Shown: positions 52,541 to 62,629, counted from the stretch's first letter. The stretch is DNA of 64,000 nt from Agapetus fuscipes (GCA_951799405.1 OX637342.1:1240001-1304000); one strand, 5' to 3'. Made by a program: numbers and translations. The notes: generated by a model not told the origin, from the letters alone.

Positions 52541-52802
52541 ACTGATTTAAGAATTAAAACCATATTATGATTAGGGTGGATTTTGTGTAGAAATGCAATG
52601 TGCTAGTTACCTTGCAGTGAAGTTTTTTGACTGCAACAACTTTTGAAAGATGCACTTTATGTTTCCTAACTTAAAATTTACACTTTAAGAGTCATTCTTC
52701 TACATAATGCGCTCTCATTGTGTCATCTTAACTTTAAAACTACTTAGTGCTGTGAGAAAACGATTTAGCACTACATCAACTCTAAGAGAATCGGCCTACA
52801 CA

Positions 52803-52938
52803 ACGTCCTCTCAGTGCTTGTTTGGCTTATCTACCATTTTATTAAAAGATTACCTTTAAATGGAAATGTCTTAAGAATCACATTCTACATAATATGAGCT
52901 AAAAAAAACGAGCAACACGATAATGTGAGAGTTGTTAA
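52803..52938. mobile_element. M2 MITE, left half
   Basis: CGTCCTCTCAGTGCTTGTTT, CTACCATTTTATTAAAAG and AATCACATTCTACATAATAT. It stops just before the 5S-like fragment, so the right half was lost or replaced. Confidence 0.7.
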
Positions 52939-52960
52939 CTTATGATAATATTTTAATCCC

Positions 52961-53042
52961 ATAGATCACCGAAGTTAAGCAACATTGGGCGCTGATAGTA
53001 CTTGGATGGGTGACCGCTCAGGTACACCGCGTATCGTTGGCA
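52961..53042 (+). rRNA. 5S rRNA-derived fragment (3' two thirds)
   Basis: GATCACCGAAGTTAAGCAAC, GTACTTGGATGGGTGACCGC and ACACCGCGTATCGTTGGC follow the 5S rRNA consensus from about position 40 to the 3' end. The first 40 bases are missing, and several positions differ (ATTGGGCGCTGATAG, CTCAGGTACACC). Not a functional 5S gene. It lies five bases before a SINE-A head. Confidence 0.85.
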
Positions 53043-53046
53043 TCTT

Positions 53047-53358
53047 GAACCGGTCCGTAGTCTAGTGGCAACACTTCGGACTCGTAAATGGAAGGTTGTG
53101 GATTCGGATCCCGGCGGAGCACAAAAAATATACCATTTATATTTCGAATGTGCTCTTCGCTGAGTTGAAAAATTCATAAACCTTTACCAAAGACCGGTCA
53201 CTGAAAGCTCCATCCAACCTTACAACAACTGGGTCTTGCTTGAGAATTGGCGCTTTCTACAGCGACGACCAAGCTCGCAGAGGGCTCTTGAGGTGTGATA
53301 CACACAAAAACAGCGCTCGAAAAATAAATCATCCAAATATTATTATTATTATTATTAA
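53047..53358 (+). mobile_element. SINE-A, full length with LINE-2-type tail
   Basis: tRNA-like head CCGGTCCGTAGTCTAGTGGC, B-box region GGTTGTGGATTCGGATCCCG, body with GAATTGGCGCTTTCTACAGC and GACCAAGCTCGCAGAGGGCT, then CTTGAGGTGTGATACACACA and AAAACAGCGCTC, and an ATT-repeat tail (53338-53358). The tail and its ATT repeat match LINE-2. Confidence 0.9.
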
Positions 53359-53361
53359 TGA

Positions 53362-53440
53362 AGTATTAATTAATAATTACCCAATGACATATTCTGAGCC
53401 AGAATCAAAGTTATGGTGTATCTCATGTATAGCTTATGAA
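53362..53440 (-). mobile_element. SINE-C middle fragment
   Basis: AAGTATTAATTAATAATTAC, CCAATGACATATTCTGAGCC and AGAATCAAAGTTATGG parallel 55965-56045. The head is absent. Confidence 0.55.
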
Positions 53441-53444
53441 CATA

Positions 53445-53955
53445 AGAGGTCAGTTTCATCTCACGTTTTAGTACCAATGATGATGAGGATGATTACCTTG
53501 CTTACCTAGGTAGGTACCTTTTTTACTAAAAAAATAACAAAAGCATTTTACACAATGTATATTTCAAATATTGTGACAGTTTTTTTGTTGTTGTCATGAA
53601 ATATTACTCATATTTTGACACGACTGCAAAAAAAAAATAGGATGCGGTTCCTGTTTGCACAATTCTTTTGATTCCGAATTGTTGCAACATAAATGTTTAC
53701 GTCACGGTACGACATTTTTTTTGTCACGACATAAATTTCAAAAGACACACACACGTGTGGTTGCGCATCGAATTGCTGGACGTGTCAAAACAAACACCAA
53801 GGTGGGAAAGATATCCCATTCTGTATCCGGTGGGATCATCATTCTTTATTCATATCCATTCATTCCATTCATTATTCTTCAAAGCTTCCTATTCCAAAAC
53901 GCTTCTTATTCCACACGATCTTATATCGTTTCATTGTTGGAATTCCGATTCAGTA
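53445..53955. other. Unassigned DNA
   Basis: Overlapping frames at 53655-53981 are not recognised. Confidence 0.3.
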
Positions 53956-53958
53956 ACC

Positions 53959-54107
53959 CGAGTATAAAAAAAAATACGTAAATTCCCCTTGATTTTGTTA
54001 ATTGAAAGTGTATCAAATTCACAAGGGCACTCCTAGAGAGACTTGCGTTTCCATACTTTTTTTTAAATTTATGTTATCAAAGGAAGTTGACGCAATACTT
54101 TATACTG
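53959..54107. mobile_element. M4 MITE, diverged
   Basis: CGAGTATAAAAAAAAATACG at the left and CGCAATACTTTATACT at the right, with GGGCACTCCTAGAGAGACTT in the middle. Confidence 0.55.
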
Positions 54108-54164
54108 GTGGTAAAGACATTCTTGGTTTGGATAACTAGTGATTCATTAATAAAGAACAGCTGA

Positions 54165-54450
54165 TCCGGTCGATAGCTCAGTCGGCAGAGTTCTTGCATT
54201 CCTTGCTGAGAGCTCGGGTTCGAATCCCACCAAGGCCAAGGGTGCTATAAATGGTTTTTCTTTTCAATATTTATTTCAAACTCAAGTTTTACTCAGTCTT
54301 CACAAGAAATGAATGCCAGCCCCCTTGAGAGCTAGGTGACCCCCACTTGAACTGACGCCTGGCTCTCATACCTGTAAAATTAAATATAATCTACTCGCCA
54401 CATGCGAAACCCTTCGGCGATACCGCGTCAAGAAGTTGCACTAAATGGGT
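54165..54450 (+). mobile_element. SINE-B, full-length monomer
   Basis: CCGGTCGATAGCTCAGTCGG, B box GGGTTCGAATCCC (54217-54229), TCAATATTTATTTCAAACTC, CACAAGAAATGAATGCCAGC, CGAAACCCTTCGGCGATACC and AAGAAGTTGCAC. It shows that SINE-B also exists without SINE-A. Confidence 0.85.
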
Positions 54451-54576
54451 TGCGTGCATATAGAACCAAACTGCATACTTTGTTTTAAATTGAATATTTT
54501 AGTACTTAGTGTAATATTTGTATCAAAAATTCAAATACTAAATCTACACCTAGGCGGGTACAAACTGCGGTATCAA

Positions 54577-54833
54577 ATCTAATCTAATGTAAGTTGTAAA
54601 GATATGTTACATTGGAGATTCACATTATATGCATTCTCACAAGCAGATACGTACAAGTTCGCACTTGCACATGCCGCATGTGAACCTGCAACATAAAAAC
54701 CCAAATCTCAAATGGACATATACCCTGCAACTCTTGCCGTCCTTCCCTGAAACAGGGGTGACATTGGCAAAGTGAACCATTTTTACAGCATAGGTGGTCA
54801 GCGGCATACCAACCTACATATAAGTCAAGGAAC
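54577..54833 (-). mobile_element. Rep-1 copy, GCGGCTG-type subfamily
   Basis: TCTAATCTAATGTAAGTTGT (tail), GCATGCCGCATGTGAACC-like body and GTGGTCAGCGGCATACCAAC (head) on the plus strand. Confidence 0.9.
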
Positions 54834-55034
54834 CTCCTCAGAAAGTAATTTTCAGAATTTACATATATTTGAATCTTTTGTTTTTTTTTACATAATATTC
54901 GCATCTTTTCCCATATCATTGTCAACAACAATATATCACATACAAAAATATCGACAATAACTAAGTAGTATAAAAATTAAAATAAACGTTCAGAACGTTA
55001 CACCTAAAATGTACTTAAACCAAAACGCTCCTAA

Positions 55035-55454
55035 GGCCCGGTATTTTGAAGGATCGTAAAGTTAACTAAAATGCAATTTTAGTTAAATCATCATAATATT
55101 TCACTCACCGAATTTCGACAGTAAATATTTAGTAACTTTAACTTTCGATTTTCAAGATGGCGGCGCTTCACTGACAGCAGCTGTTCTTTTTTAATGTAAG
55201 GATACATCAAAATTGTTGCAAACTGAACATTTTTTGTCTCGTTTTCTAGCTTAATGAAGGTAAGGGATATGATTTTTATGAATAGTTGTTTGTTTAAAAG
55301 CTTTCGAATGGCATTTTAATTATTTCCAAGATTTGGGGGCGTGGTTTCATTCTTCGGCAATGTTCGGTTTTAGTTTAACTCGAAATTGCGTATTTTGAAT
55401 AAAAGTTCAAGTAATAGTAAACTAAAATATTACTACAGTTCAATATACCGGGCC
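55035..55454. mobile_element. M3 MITE (PIF/Harbinger-like), complete with TAA duplication
   Basis: Ends GGCCCGGTATTTTGAA and TTCAATATACCGGGCC are inverse at 15 of 16 positions, flanked by TAA on both sides (55032-55034 and 55455-55457). A 3-bp TWA duplication and GG-initial ends fit the PIF/Harbinger group. No transposase. A half copy is at 4901-5092. Confidence 0.8.
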
Positions 55455-55459
55455 TAAGA

Positions 55460-55930
55460 GGCGCAATTTTATTTTGAAATATTTTTTGAAAATCACCATG
55501 TTTGGTAAAAAAAAAAGTTGGTAAAAAGGATTTGTACTTGGTATATTATAGACATTATCCAAAAGCTAAGCTGCTACTGTGGCCTGTATTTTATGGCACA
55601 CAAAGCACCATTGACAAAATGAACGGAAAAAAGACACAAGCATTGCGTTGCGTTGTATGCACAATAGAACACGAAGCGGCTTGAGGTCGGACCCCAATTG
55701 TTGGAAACTTAAAGATGAACATATAGTATAATGCAATTGTGAGCAGGGTCTGCCAGAACTTGCATTAAAAATACTTAATATTTCATTCGAAAATAAACAT
55801 AATAAATATTTACTATCTCCGTTCGGAATATACAGAGCCTCTGCAGAGTAATGCCTCCGTTTTTTTTTTTTTTTAGAAAAATAGATTTGTGAAGAGGAAT
55901 GCAATCAACTAACGTATTCTGCTTGACCAG
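55460..55930. other. Unassigned DNA
   Basis: Frames at 55502-55684 and 55566-55904 (minus) overlap on opposite strands and are not recognised. Confidence 0.3.
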
Positions 55931-55935
55931 AAATA

Positions 55936-56135
55936 GGTATTAATATCATGAATTAATAATTCCTTATTGTTTATTTTAATGAATTATTTTAATTAATAAT
56001 TACCCAATAACATCTTTTAAACCAAGGTCAAAGTTATGATCAAATGACCCAGGCGGGAATCGAACCAACGTTGTTCTATTCCAAACACGCTATAAAGATC
56101 AGCCCACTTGGCCCCCTCGGCCATAACACTGACTA
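55936..56135 (-). mobile_element. SINE-C copy
   Basis: Plus strand: TATTAATATCATGAATTAAT, AAGGTCAAAGTTATGATCAA, ATGACCCAGGCGGGAATCGA (B-box inverse) and GCCCCCTCGGCCATAACAC. The last part is the inverse of the tRNA-like 5' end. Confidence 0.7.
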
Positions 56136-56247
56136 ATTCCTTCCGTTCCTTGATAACTCTTTCAATTATATTGATTTTGACAATTTATATTGATTTTGGA
56201 TAGGTCAAAGTCGATAAGAACTATATGTTCACAGTCCATTTATACAA

Positions 56248-56446
56248 CAGTGGCAAAGGGTGCCATGCAAGCCGATTCCCATCGGTTTCCCGCTTAAAAT
56301 CAGGCAAAAGTGACAATAAAGTAGACTGCATAGTTTCCATGCAGTATTGTTTATTTGGTTTTAAATGTATTTTTTTACTTTGTGCCTATATTTTTTAACT
56401 ACTTTAAGCCGATGGGAACCGGCTTGTATGGCACCCTTCGCCACTG
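56248..56446. mobile_element. hAT-type MITE with perfect 8-bp target duplication
   Basis: Starts CAGTGGCAAAGGGTGCCATG and ends CATACAAGCC..GGGTGCCACTG-type inverse (TATGGCACCCTTCGCCACTG). The inverted ends are about 40 bp. TTATACAA stands directly on both sides (56240-56247 and 56447-56454). CAG..CTG ends with an 8-bp duplication are the hAT signature. 199 bp, non-coding. Confidence 0.9.
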
Positions 56447-56459
56447 TTATACAAGGAGT

Positions 56460-56815
56460 TTTTTGTAATAAAAATGTGTGCATTCTTTTTATAAACGATA
56501 ATTCACATGCGTTCACTTTAAACAGGCAATGAGTTTTTGCTGCCTACAAAGACGTGGTTGCCCCTGCTTCCATACACTCGTAAATCCTCGATTCCTGTGG
56601 GCAAGAATACATTGGCCTCGCACAAAAGACTGACAGAATGCCTAAGCCCGCAACAATGCAATGTTTTCGGCTAAAAGGCCATTCACAAACCCCACAGAAG
56701 AAAGAAACTACATGCCGAGAGAGATATTATAGCTTTGGGGTCCAATTTCGCTAGCACACGGAAAAAAATGGCGGTTTATCTGTAATGCAAGGCGTTCTTT
56801 ATTTTTCATTTCATA
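56460..56815. other. Unassigned DNA
   Basis: GC-balanced at 56540-56760; no frame or repeat recognised. Confidence 0.3.
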
Positions 56816-56817
56816 TA

Positions 56818-56930
56818 GTTCTAAATCTAATCTAAATCTAAGCTGCAAAGATATATCTCATTTAAAAATTATATTAAACGCATTCCCACAAACAGACATG
56901 TATAGGTATAGTTGATAAACCATATACCTA
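56818..56930 (-). mobile_element. Rep-1 3' fragment
   Basis: AATCTAATCTAAATCTAAGC (tail) to CCCACAAACAGACATGTATA. The rest is missing; a LINE-A end follows on the same strand. Confidence 0.75.
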
Positions 56931-56939
56931 GTTGATAAA

Positions 56940-57150
56940 CTGAATACTGTAACTGTAAACTGTAACTGTAACTCTGTCGCCATTCCGCTAGGGGTGGCCA
57001 GAGCCTCTGCAGAGTTGCCTCCATTTTTTCCTATCCTTACATACCTCTTTCAATTCATTCATATCCATCACCTTTTTCATGCATTTTCTTCTTTTACGCT
57101 CACTTTGTATATCCCATTCTTTCACAATCTCCTCAATCTGTTTTTCCTTT
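56940..57150 (-). mobile_element. LINE-A 3' end with GTTACA tail
   Basis: Plus strand: TACTGTAACTGTAAACTGTA, CTGTCGCCATTCCGCTAGGG and CCTCTGCAGAGTTGCCTCCA. It encodes, inverted, IVKEWDIQSERKRRKCMKKV MDMNELKEVCKDRKKW..GSGHP, almost the same as the copy at 25329. Recent. Confidence 0.85.
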
Positions 57151-57159
57151 CTTCTTTCC

Positions 57160-57310
57160 TCAATTCTTTATGGATATTTCTAATGTTTGAAATGTTGCCT
57201 TAATGTGAATTTCTTGATATTAATTTGTAAGAGACTTTTTTTTTTTTTTAAGAAATCCTGTGCGGGAGACTCCCTAGATTCTAAAGACTCTAGGGGTCTA
57301 TGACACTTGT
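57160..57310. other. Unassigned DNA
   Basis: GGAGACTCCCTAGATTCTAAAG (first 20 considered) and ACTCTAGGGGTCT form a small imperfect hairpin. Nothing else. Confidence 0.3.
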
Positions 57311-57321
57311 TGTAGTGCCGC

Positions 57322-57557
57322 AGAGGGGTACGAGGTTGGTCGTCGCTACAAAGCGCCAATACTCAAGCAAGACCCTAGTTGCTGTAAGGCTGGATGGACC
57401 TTTAGTGACCGGTCATTGGTAAAGGTTTTAGAATTTTTCAACCCAGCGAAGAGCACATTCGAAATATAAATGGTATATTTTTGTGCTCCGCCGGGATCCG
57501 AATCCAACCTTCCATTTACGAGTCCGAAGTGTTGCCACTACGGACTACGGACCGGTC
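57322..57557 (-). mobile_element. SINE-A, tail missing
   Basis: Minus strand: GGACCGGTCCGTAGTCCGTA, GGAAGGTTGGATTCGGATCC, CATCCAGCCTTACAGCAACT and GTAGCGACGACCAACCTCGT. The LINE-2-type tail is absent. Confidence 0.8.
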
Positions 57558-57559
57558 CA

Positions 57560-57765
57560 AGACTGATTACCCATACTTATACATACAAAAAATAGTTCAC
57601 TTTGCCAATGTCATGCTTTTTCAGGGAATGTCGCCATGAGTTGCTGAGCGTATGTTCATTTGAGATTTGTAAGTACACATGCAGCATATTTTGTCAGCGT
57701 GAACTTACACGTGTCTACTTTTGGGCATGCATTTAATACGAATCTTTAATCTGTACAACTTATAT
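57560..57765 (+). mobile_element. Rep-1 copy, head partly lost
   Basis: AGACTGATTACCCATACTTA, TAGTTCACTTTGCCAATGTC and GTAAGTACACATGCAGCATA. The 3' tail is eroded. Confidence 0.7.
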
Positions 57766-57769
57766 CCAA

Positions 57770-59030
57770 AATTATGGTACAGACACTTAGCGGCAGAATA
57801 AAATAAATATTTTGTTTAAGAATATGTACATATTTTTATCACAAACACTCTCATTTTTGTGGGCCCAGTACTCATACAGTTATCCCAAAAATAGCCCATC
57901 AAAATTAATTACGAATTGTATGGAGATTATTTTTTAACACTGATATAATATTGCAAAATAATAATAAACCATCAACGGGAACGAATGATTTCCTTTTGAA
58001 AAGATTTTTTATTTTTTGTAAATTTTACAATTTTCCTTCAACGTGCAGTCATTTTATCATCGCTATATATTTGTTTACTTGTCGCCGTATTTGCGTCATC
58101 TTCTCAGTAATTTTCTATAGCCCTGATGCCAACCCTCACTGTCGATACATTGATCTCCTGTTCCATAAAGCTTGTACACAGACAAGCAATACACCATTCG
58201 TGTAAGTTTATCGTTTTTTTTGTCTCTCTCACTCATTCTTATATTTAATGCGTCTATCTCCGTGCCTCGCGATAATTGTGGACTGACAGTTATTGAAATC
58301 TCAGCCCTGTAGTATCTACATGGATATGGTAGGATGTGCCCCTAGGACTTGAGAATTTATATGAAAAGTGGTTGGATTACATTTTGTAAGTTGGGACTTA
58401 AAAAGGACAACAATTTAGGATTGAAAAAAAAAACAGTCAAAATATTTTGTGTCTTCCTAAATCTACATAGTTGTAAAGGAATTCTTATTATTTTTTTTTT
58501 TTTTAAATGCATATCGACGGTTAAAAGGCAGTAATATAATAAGCGACATTTTAGTCAAACATGAGTTATGAATGCTATCCTACATGAAATTTTTCGCTCT
58601 TTCGAATGCGCTAACTCCCATAACTCTACGATGATTTTTGTGTTGTTTATGCCCAAGCAAACAACTGCGTTTTCAAAGTATGGTTTTAGTGTAAACGACA
58701 AGATTTTAGCCTTTTTCATCCTAGAGGCGCTTGTGACATAAAAAAAATCGTAAAACATCGTACCTATAACCACATTAATAGGAATGCCAATAAATTTTAG
58801 AGCTGTTTTGATTTTTTAACGATATGATAAAATACAAAAAAAGTTATGCCATTTTTCTGCAAACTTCAAACTGCTCTCCTGAACAATTTAGTTTATTTCG
58901 CTTATGCCCTACTGCCTTTTAACCGTCGATATGGTTGAAGGATGAATAATGTCCTTTTATAATTTTTTCATGAACTAACTTTACAATATCATCAAGAACA
59001 AATAATCACTAAACAACAACAAAAAGTATT
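57770..59030. other. Unassigned AT-rich DNA
   Basis: Small frames at 57951-58534 and 58555-58773 (minus) are not recognised. TGCCTTTTAACCGTCGATAT (58911) is the inverse of ATATCGACGGTTAAAAGGCA (58511), a roughly 420-bp inverted pair that may mark the ends of an element at 58511-58930. Confidence 0.4.
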
Positions 59031-59054
59031 TCAGTAATTACTCCAGCAGCCGAT

Positions 59055-59135
59055 AGACAAACATGGAGAAGATTGAAGGAGGCCTACGTCCAGGAGAGGA
59101 CTGAGAAAGCTGAGGAAGAAGAAGAAAGAAAATAG
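59055..59135 (+). mobile_element. LINE 3' end with GAAGAA tail
   Basis: The frame gives DRQTWRRLKEAYVQERTEKA EEEEERK and stop, the end of an insect Jockey/RTE-like protein running into a GAAGAAGAAGAAAG tail. Paralogous to 16030-16125. Confidence 0.65.
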
Positions 59136-59269
59136 CTTTTTGTGCGAAAACATTTGACTTTGATGGATATTTTAAAAATAAAAATAAGTAATCAAAGTGA
59201 ATTTTAAATATGTCGAACGGCATGAAAATAATCTATTACAATTAATTTTTGTCACGATATTTTTTTTCT

Positions 59270-59514
59270 AATCTAATCTAGGTTGCAAAGATAGTTTAAA
59301 TTGGAGATTCACATTACATGCATTTTCACAACCAGACACGTACAAGTTTGCGCTTGCACATGCCGCATGTGAACCTACAACATAAAAACCATATCTCAAA
59401 TGGACATACACCCTCCAACTCTTGCCGTCCTTCCCTGAGACAGGGGTGACACTGACAAAGTGAACCATTTTTACAGCATTGGTGGTCAGCCGCATACCAA
59501 CCTATAAGTCAAGG
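59270..59514 (-). mobile_element. Rep-1 copy, GCGGCTG-type subfamily
   Basis: TCTAATCTAATCTAGGTTGC (tail) to ACCAACCTATAAGTCAAGGA (head). On the minus strand about 30 bp before the head resemble the LINE-B UTR end. Confidence 0.9.
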
Positions 59515-59529
59515 AGCATACACGACAAA

Positions 59530-60345
59530 TTACATTTTTTAAATCAATAAATAATAATATCTAGTACCTACATACATTGAAAACCGAAAAAGAAATACTT
59601 CGATGTTACGTTCTAAAAATTAGTCCTAACTAGATTACAACAAGATTATTAGATTCCAGTTAGAATAGTTAATTTATTACTTACAAGCTTTTAAACATAT
59701 TCAGTTATGCTACATCACACAAAAATAAACAAAGTTTTTCTTTGTCAATAAGCATTTAAAAAAATACTCATATTTGTAAAATAATAACAAAATGAAAAGT
59801 TGAAGTGCACGTTTACTATAAATTTATTCTTGGTTTCAGCTATCACATGCAGGTTAGTAAATACTCAGATATTTTGTATCAATTTCCATTGTTTTCAGTT
59901 CTCCAAAGTATAGAAATTACGTGTTAACTCAACAATGGCTTTTCACAAAAAATCTATTAAAATTAAAACGCTCAAACTGTAGGCACTGCTTCAAGTCCCA
60001 TACATTTTCAGTAAAACGCTGTAAAAGAGTATTTACACAAAATGGTTTATACTTGGGATCTTAGAATTCCCTATTGCCTGCAGCCATGCCACTCTCTATG
60101 CACTCTGATGCCATATTCACGTTTATACCCAACAATGGCGTTTTAGCAAAATTTGTGAAATCTCAAACGGTTACTACTGGCGCTCTTTTAATTTTGATAC
60201 ATTTTTTGGTAGACGCTAGAGTTATGTTTAAACGGAAAGTTGTAAATTTGAAGTTCAGGTAATGCTTTGTGTGCTTTGACCAATAGAAGACAAGTTTCAG
60301 CAGCCACTTCAGGGCATATCTTCATCTTAAGCATGTCTCTGCTAC
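59530..60345. other. Unassigned AT-rich DNA
   Basis: A 62-codon frame at 60074-60262 is not recognised. Confidence 0.3.
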
Positions 60346-60349
60346 ATTT

Positions 60350-60977
60350 CACTGCTTTAGTTCTTGTTTGCCGTATAGACCATTAAGCAAATTTTACACG
60401 AGCAATGTTTTTGTGTGTTGTTATTGTAATTGACAAAATTGTAGCTCAATTACCTATTTTAACGAAAGTACTGTAGGTCTGGTAAATAATCCATAAAAAT
60501 GTAATTGTACGTTTAATACTAAAAAAAGCGTTTTAAAATGGATATACGCCAAAGATGCGCAACCAAAATTACGTAAAGTGGAGATACGGCAAATGATCGG
60601 ACTTTGACCGGACGCTCGCGACAATCTTTTAATGCTTATTTGGCGTAAGCGCCAAAATACATATAACATACAACAATGTGTCGGTATGACGTCATGCCCA
60701 CACGCGTCTGTGATTGGCTTACAATTGTAGATGACGCAGTCACGCATGCGCCTCCAGCGCTTAGTGGGTGTAGTGGTGTACGGCATTTGAGAACTGAAAT
60801 CAAATTTTAACACAAAAAATGTATGAAAAGATGTTGAATAGCTCGCACATTCGAAGACAAATACGTATTTTTCTTAGCTCAGATTGTGTAGAATTTGATT
60901 CTTAAGACAACTGCATTAAAAAGTCATACTTGGCAAAGTTGGTCTATACGGCAAACAAGAACTGGGGGAGCGTGTTG
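60350..60977. mobile_element. M2-related long element
   Basis: The left end GTTCTTGTTTGCCGTATAGA is inverted at the right as TCTATACGGCAAACAAGAAC, then TGGGGGAGCG. The inner AATTTTACACGAGCAATG and TTGTGTAGAATTTGATTCTT are M2 words. At about 620 bp it is longer than other M2 copies. The extra part (60540-60780) is GC-balanced and unrecognised. Confidence 0.65.
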
Positions 60978-61025
60978 TTTGTTGAAATATTTAAAAGTGA
61001 CACGTATGAAACAGACAAAGCTACA

Positions 61026-61085
61026 TCGTCCCCATAGAGTTTGTTTGTCTTATCTCCATCACAATTAATTTCACATGAAGACTGC
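61026..61085 (+). mobile_element. M2 left-end fragment
   Basis: CGTCCCCATAGAGTTTGTTT, then GTCTTATCTCCATCAC and TTTCACATGAAG. Confidence 0.65.
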
Positions 61086-61196
61086 TTACAGGGGAAACAC
61101 AATATCTCCAAAAATAGGAAAATAATATATCAATGCCATCTAGTGCATCTGTGTGTATTTAAAGCTCTGAAAATTTTGTAATGCAACAATAGTTGT

Positions 61197-61437
61197 CGGG
61201 GTTATAGCCGCGGGAGCCAAGAGGGCTGATCTTTCTAGCGTGTTTCGAATGGAACAACGTTGGTTCGATCCCCGCTTGGGTCACTTGACTTTGACCCTGG
61301 TTCAACAGATGTTATTCGGTAATTATCATTTAATAATTCATTAATAATAAACAATAATGCATTATTAAATGATGATATTAATACCTGTTTCTGGCCTGGT
61401 AGAATAGGTTGGTGAATTGCATTCCTCTTCACAAATA
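61197..61437 (+). mobile_element. SINE-C, most complete copy
   Basis: GGGTTATAGCCGCGGGAGCC starts a tRNA-like head. GGTTCGATCCCCGC (61262-61275) is a B box, and CTTGACTTTGACCCTGGTTC follows. The body is AT-rich, and the end TGTTTCTGGCCTGGTAGAAT, TTGGTGAATTGCATTCC is shared with 12761-12817. I do not recognise the family. Confidence 0.7.
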
Positions 61438-61616
61438 TATTTTTTTAAATTAAAAAAAAATTAAAGAACAGTCACTATCACAGTTTATGGTGGTATTTCC
61501 GGTTCTTTGTGACAGGCAATAACCGTGAGAAATACAGACTTTAAAATGTATCTCTTTGATTTACTCAAAATTATATATTACACAACAAAAAATTCAAATT
61601 CATGTTTTATTAATGA

Positions 61617-61851
61617 TATTGGTATGCGGCTGACCCCCCATGCTGTAGAAAATGGTTCACTTTGCCAATGTCTGTTTCAAAAAAGGTCGGCAGGAGTTGC
61701 AGGGTGTATGTCCATTTGAGATTTGGTTTTTATGTTGTAGGTTCACATGCAGCATGCTCAAGCGCGAACTTGTACTTGTCTGCTTGTGAGAATGCATGTA
61801 ATGTGAATCCCCAATGTTACATATCTTTGCAACTTAAATTAGATTAGATAT
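61617..61851 (+). mobile_element. Rep-1 copy, GCGGCTG-type subfamily
   Basis: GATATTGGTATGCGGCTGAC to GCAACTTAAATTAGATTAGA. The hairpin is partly deleted (GCCAATGTCTGTTTCAAA). Confidence 0.85.
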
Positions 61852-62185
61852 GAAAATATTAAATCGATAAAGATGAATAAAATGATCTGGCCCTTTGTAT
61901 GTTTTCCATATTAAATAATTCATTGAAGTAATGAAGGGAAAAATTGCAAAAGCATTAATTGAATTGTTTCTTTGCGCGTAGGGCACTTTTAATAATGAGG
62001 GGTTGTGGTGTTTGTGCAGAACATGTTAATTCAAATGATTCAAATGATTTCACGAGTGAGCGAATAAATTATTTTATTGGGAAACACTCAGTGAATCGGA
62101 AAAGGTTCTTGTGCCGCGTTAGCTATGAGTGTAGGATTAAGGGAGGTTCAAGCGGTGTAACTGCACCAGGGCCCCTAATGGCTTA
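61852..62185. other. Unassigned DNA
   Basis: A 75-codon frame at 61959-62186 (..GCGVCAEHVNSNDSNDF..) is not recognised. GCACCAGGGCCCCTAATGGC at its end resembles a common transposon word but was not matched. Confidence 0.3.
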
Positions 62186-62190
62186 AAAAT

Positions 62191-62274
62191 ATCATTAAGG
62201 ATAAAATAAAAACAGCTTTGTTTTCGATTACTTGATTACGAAAACAAAGTTGTTTTTCTTTTATCCTTAATGAT
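62191..62274. mobile_element. Near-perfect 36-bp palindrome
   Basis: ATCATTAAGGATAAAATAAA..GCTTTGTTTTCG and its inverse CGAAAACAAAG..TTATCCTTAATGAT surround a 12-base loop. Only a few mismatches, so it is young or under selection for folding. Confidence 0.75.
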
Positions 62275-62351
62275 GAACGATTGCAAAGTTAATGCCTCTA
62301 CAATCAATAAAAATGTAATGTTTAAAATATTTTTTAGTGTTGATCTGTTAA

Positions 62352-62450
62352 CACAGTGAAAGTCCATTTTTATAAATATTTAAAAATATAAATGGTAAAA
62401 CATTGTTTTAATTCACTTTATTTTATTTGTTTATGCTCGAATATTTTAAT
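62352..62450 (-). repeat. Rep-2 fragment
   Basis: TAACACAGTGAAAGTCCATT, TTATAAATATTTAAAAATAT and TTTATGCTCGAATATTTT match 2255-2332 and, inverted, 21690-21790. The hammerhead-like part is missing. Confidence 0.65.
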
Positions 62451-62629
62451 GTTTAAAAAGTTTTTTTTTAAGTAATACATGTGAAGAACACAGAGAATTA
62501 AAAAAAATAGCAAAAAAAAATTTGAAGATTATTAATTTATATGGGGGCACCTTCCTAAACTAATTGGCAATTACAATAACAACAAAGTTAAACAATACTC
62601 GGTTATTAGTCGAAATATTGTAAAAAAAA

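Noticed and set aside
52961..53042. Functional 5S rRNA gene
   Set aside because: The first third is missing, so the 5' strand of helix I and part of the molecule cannot form.
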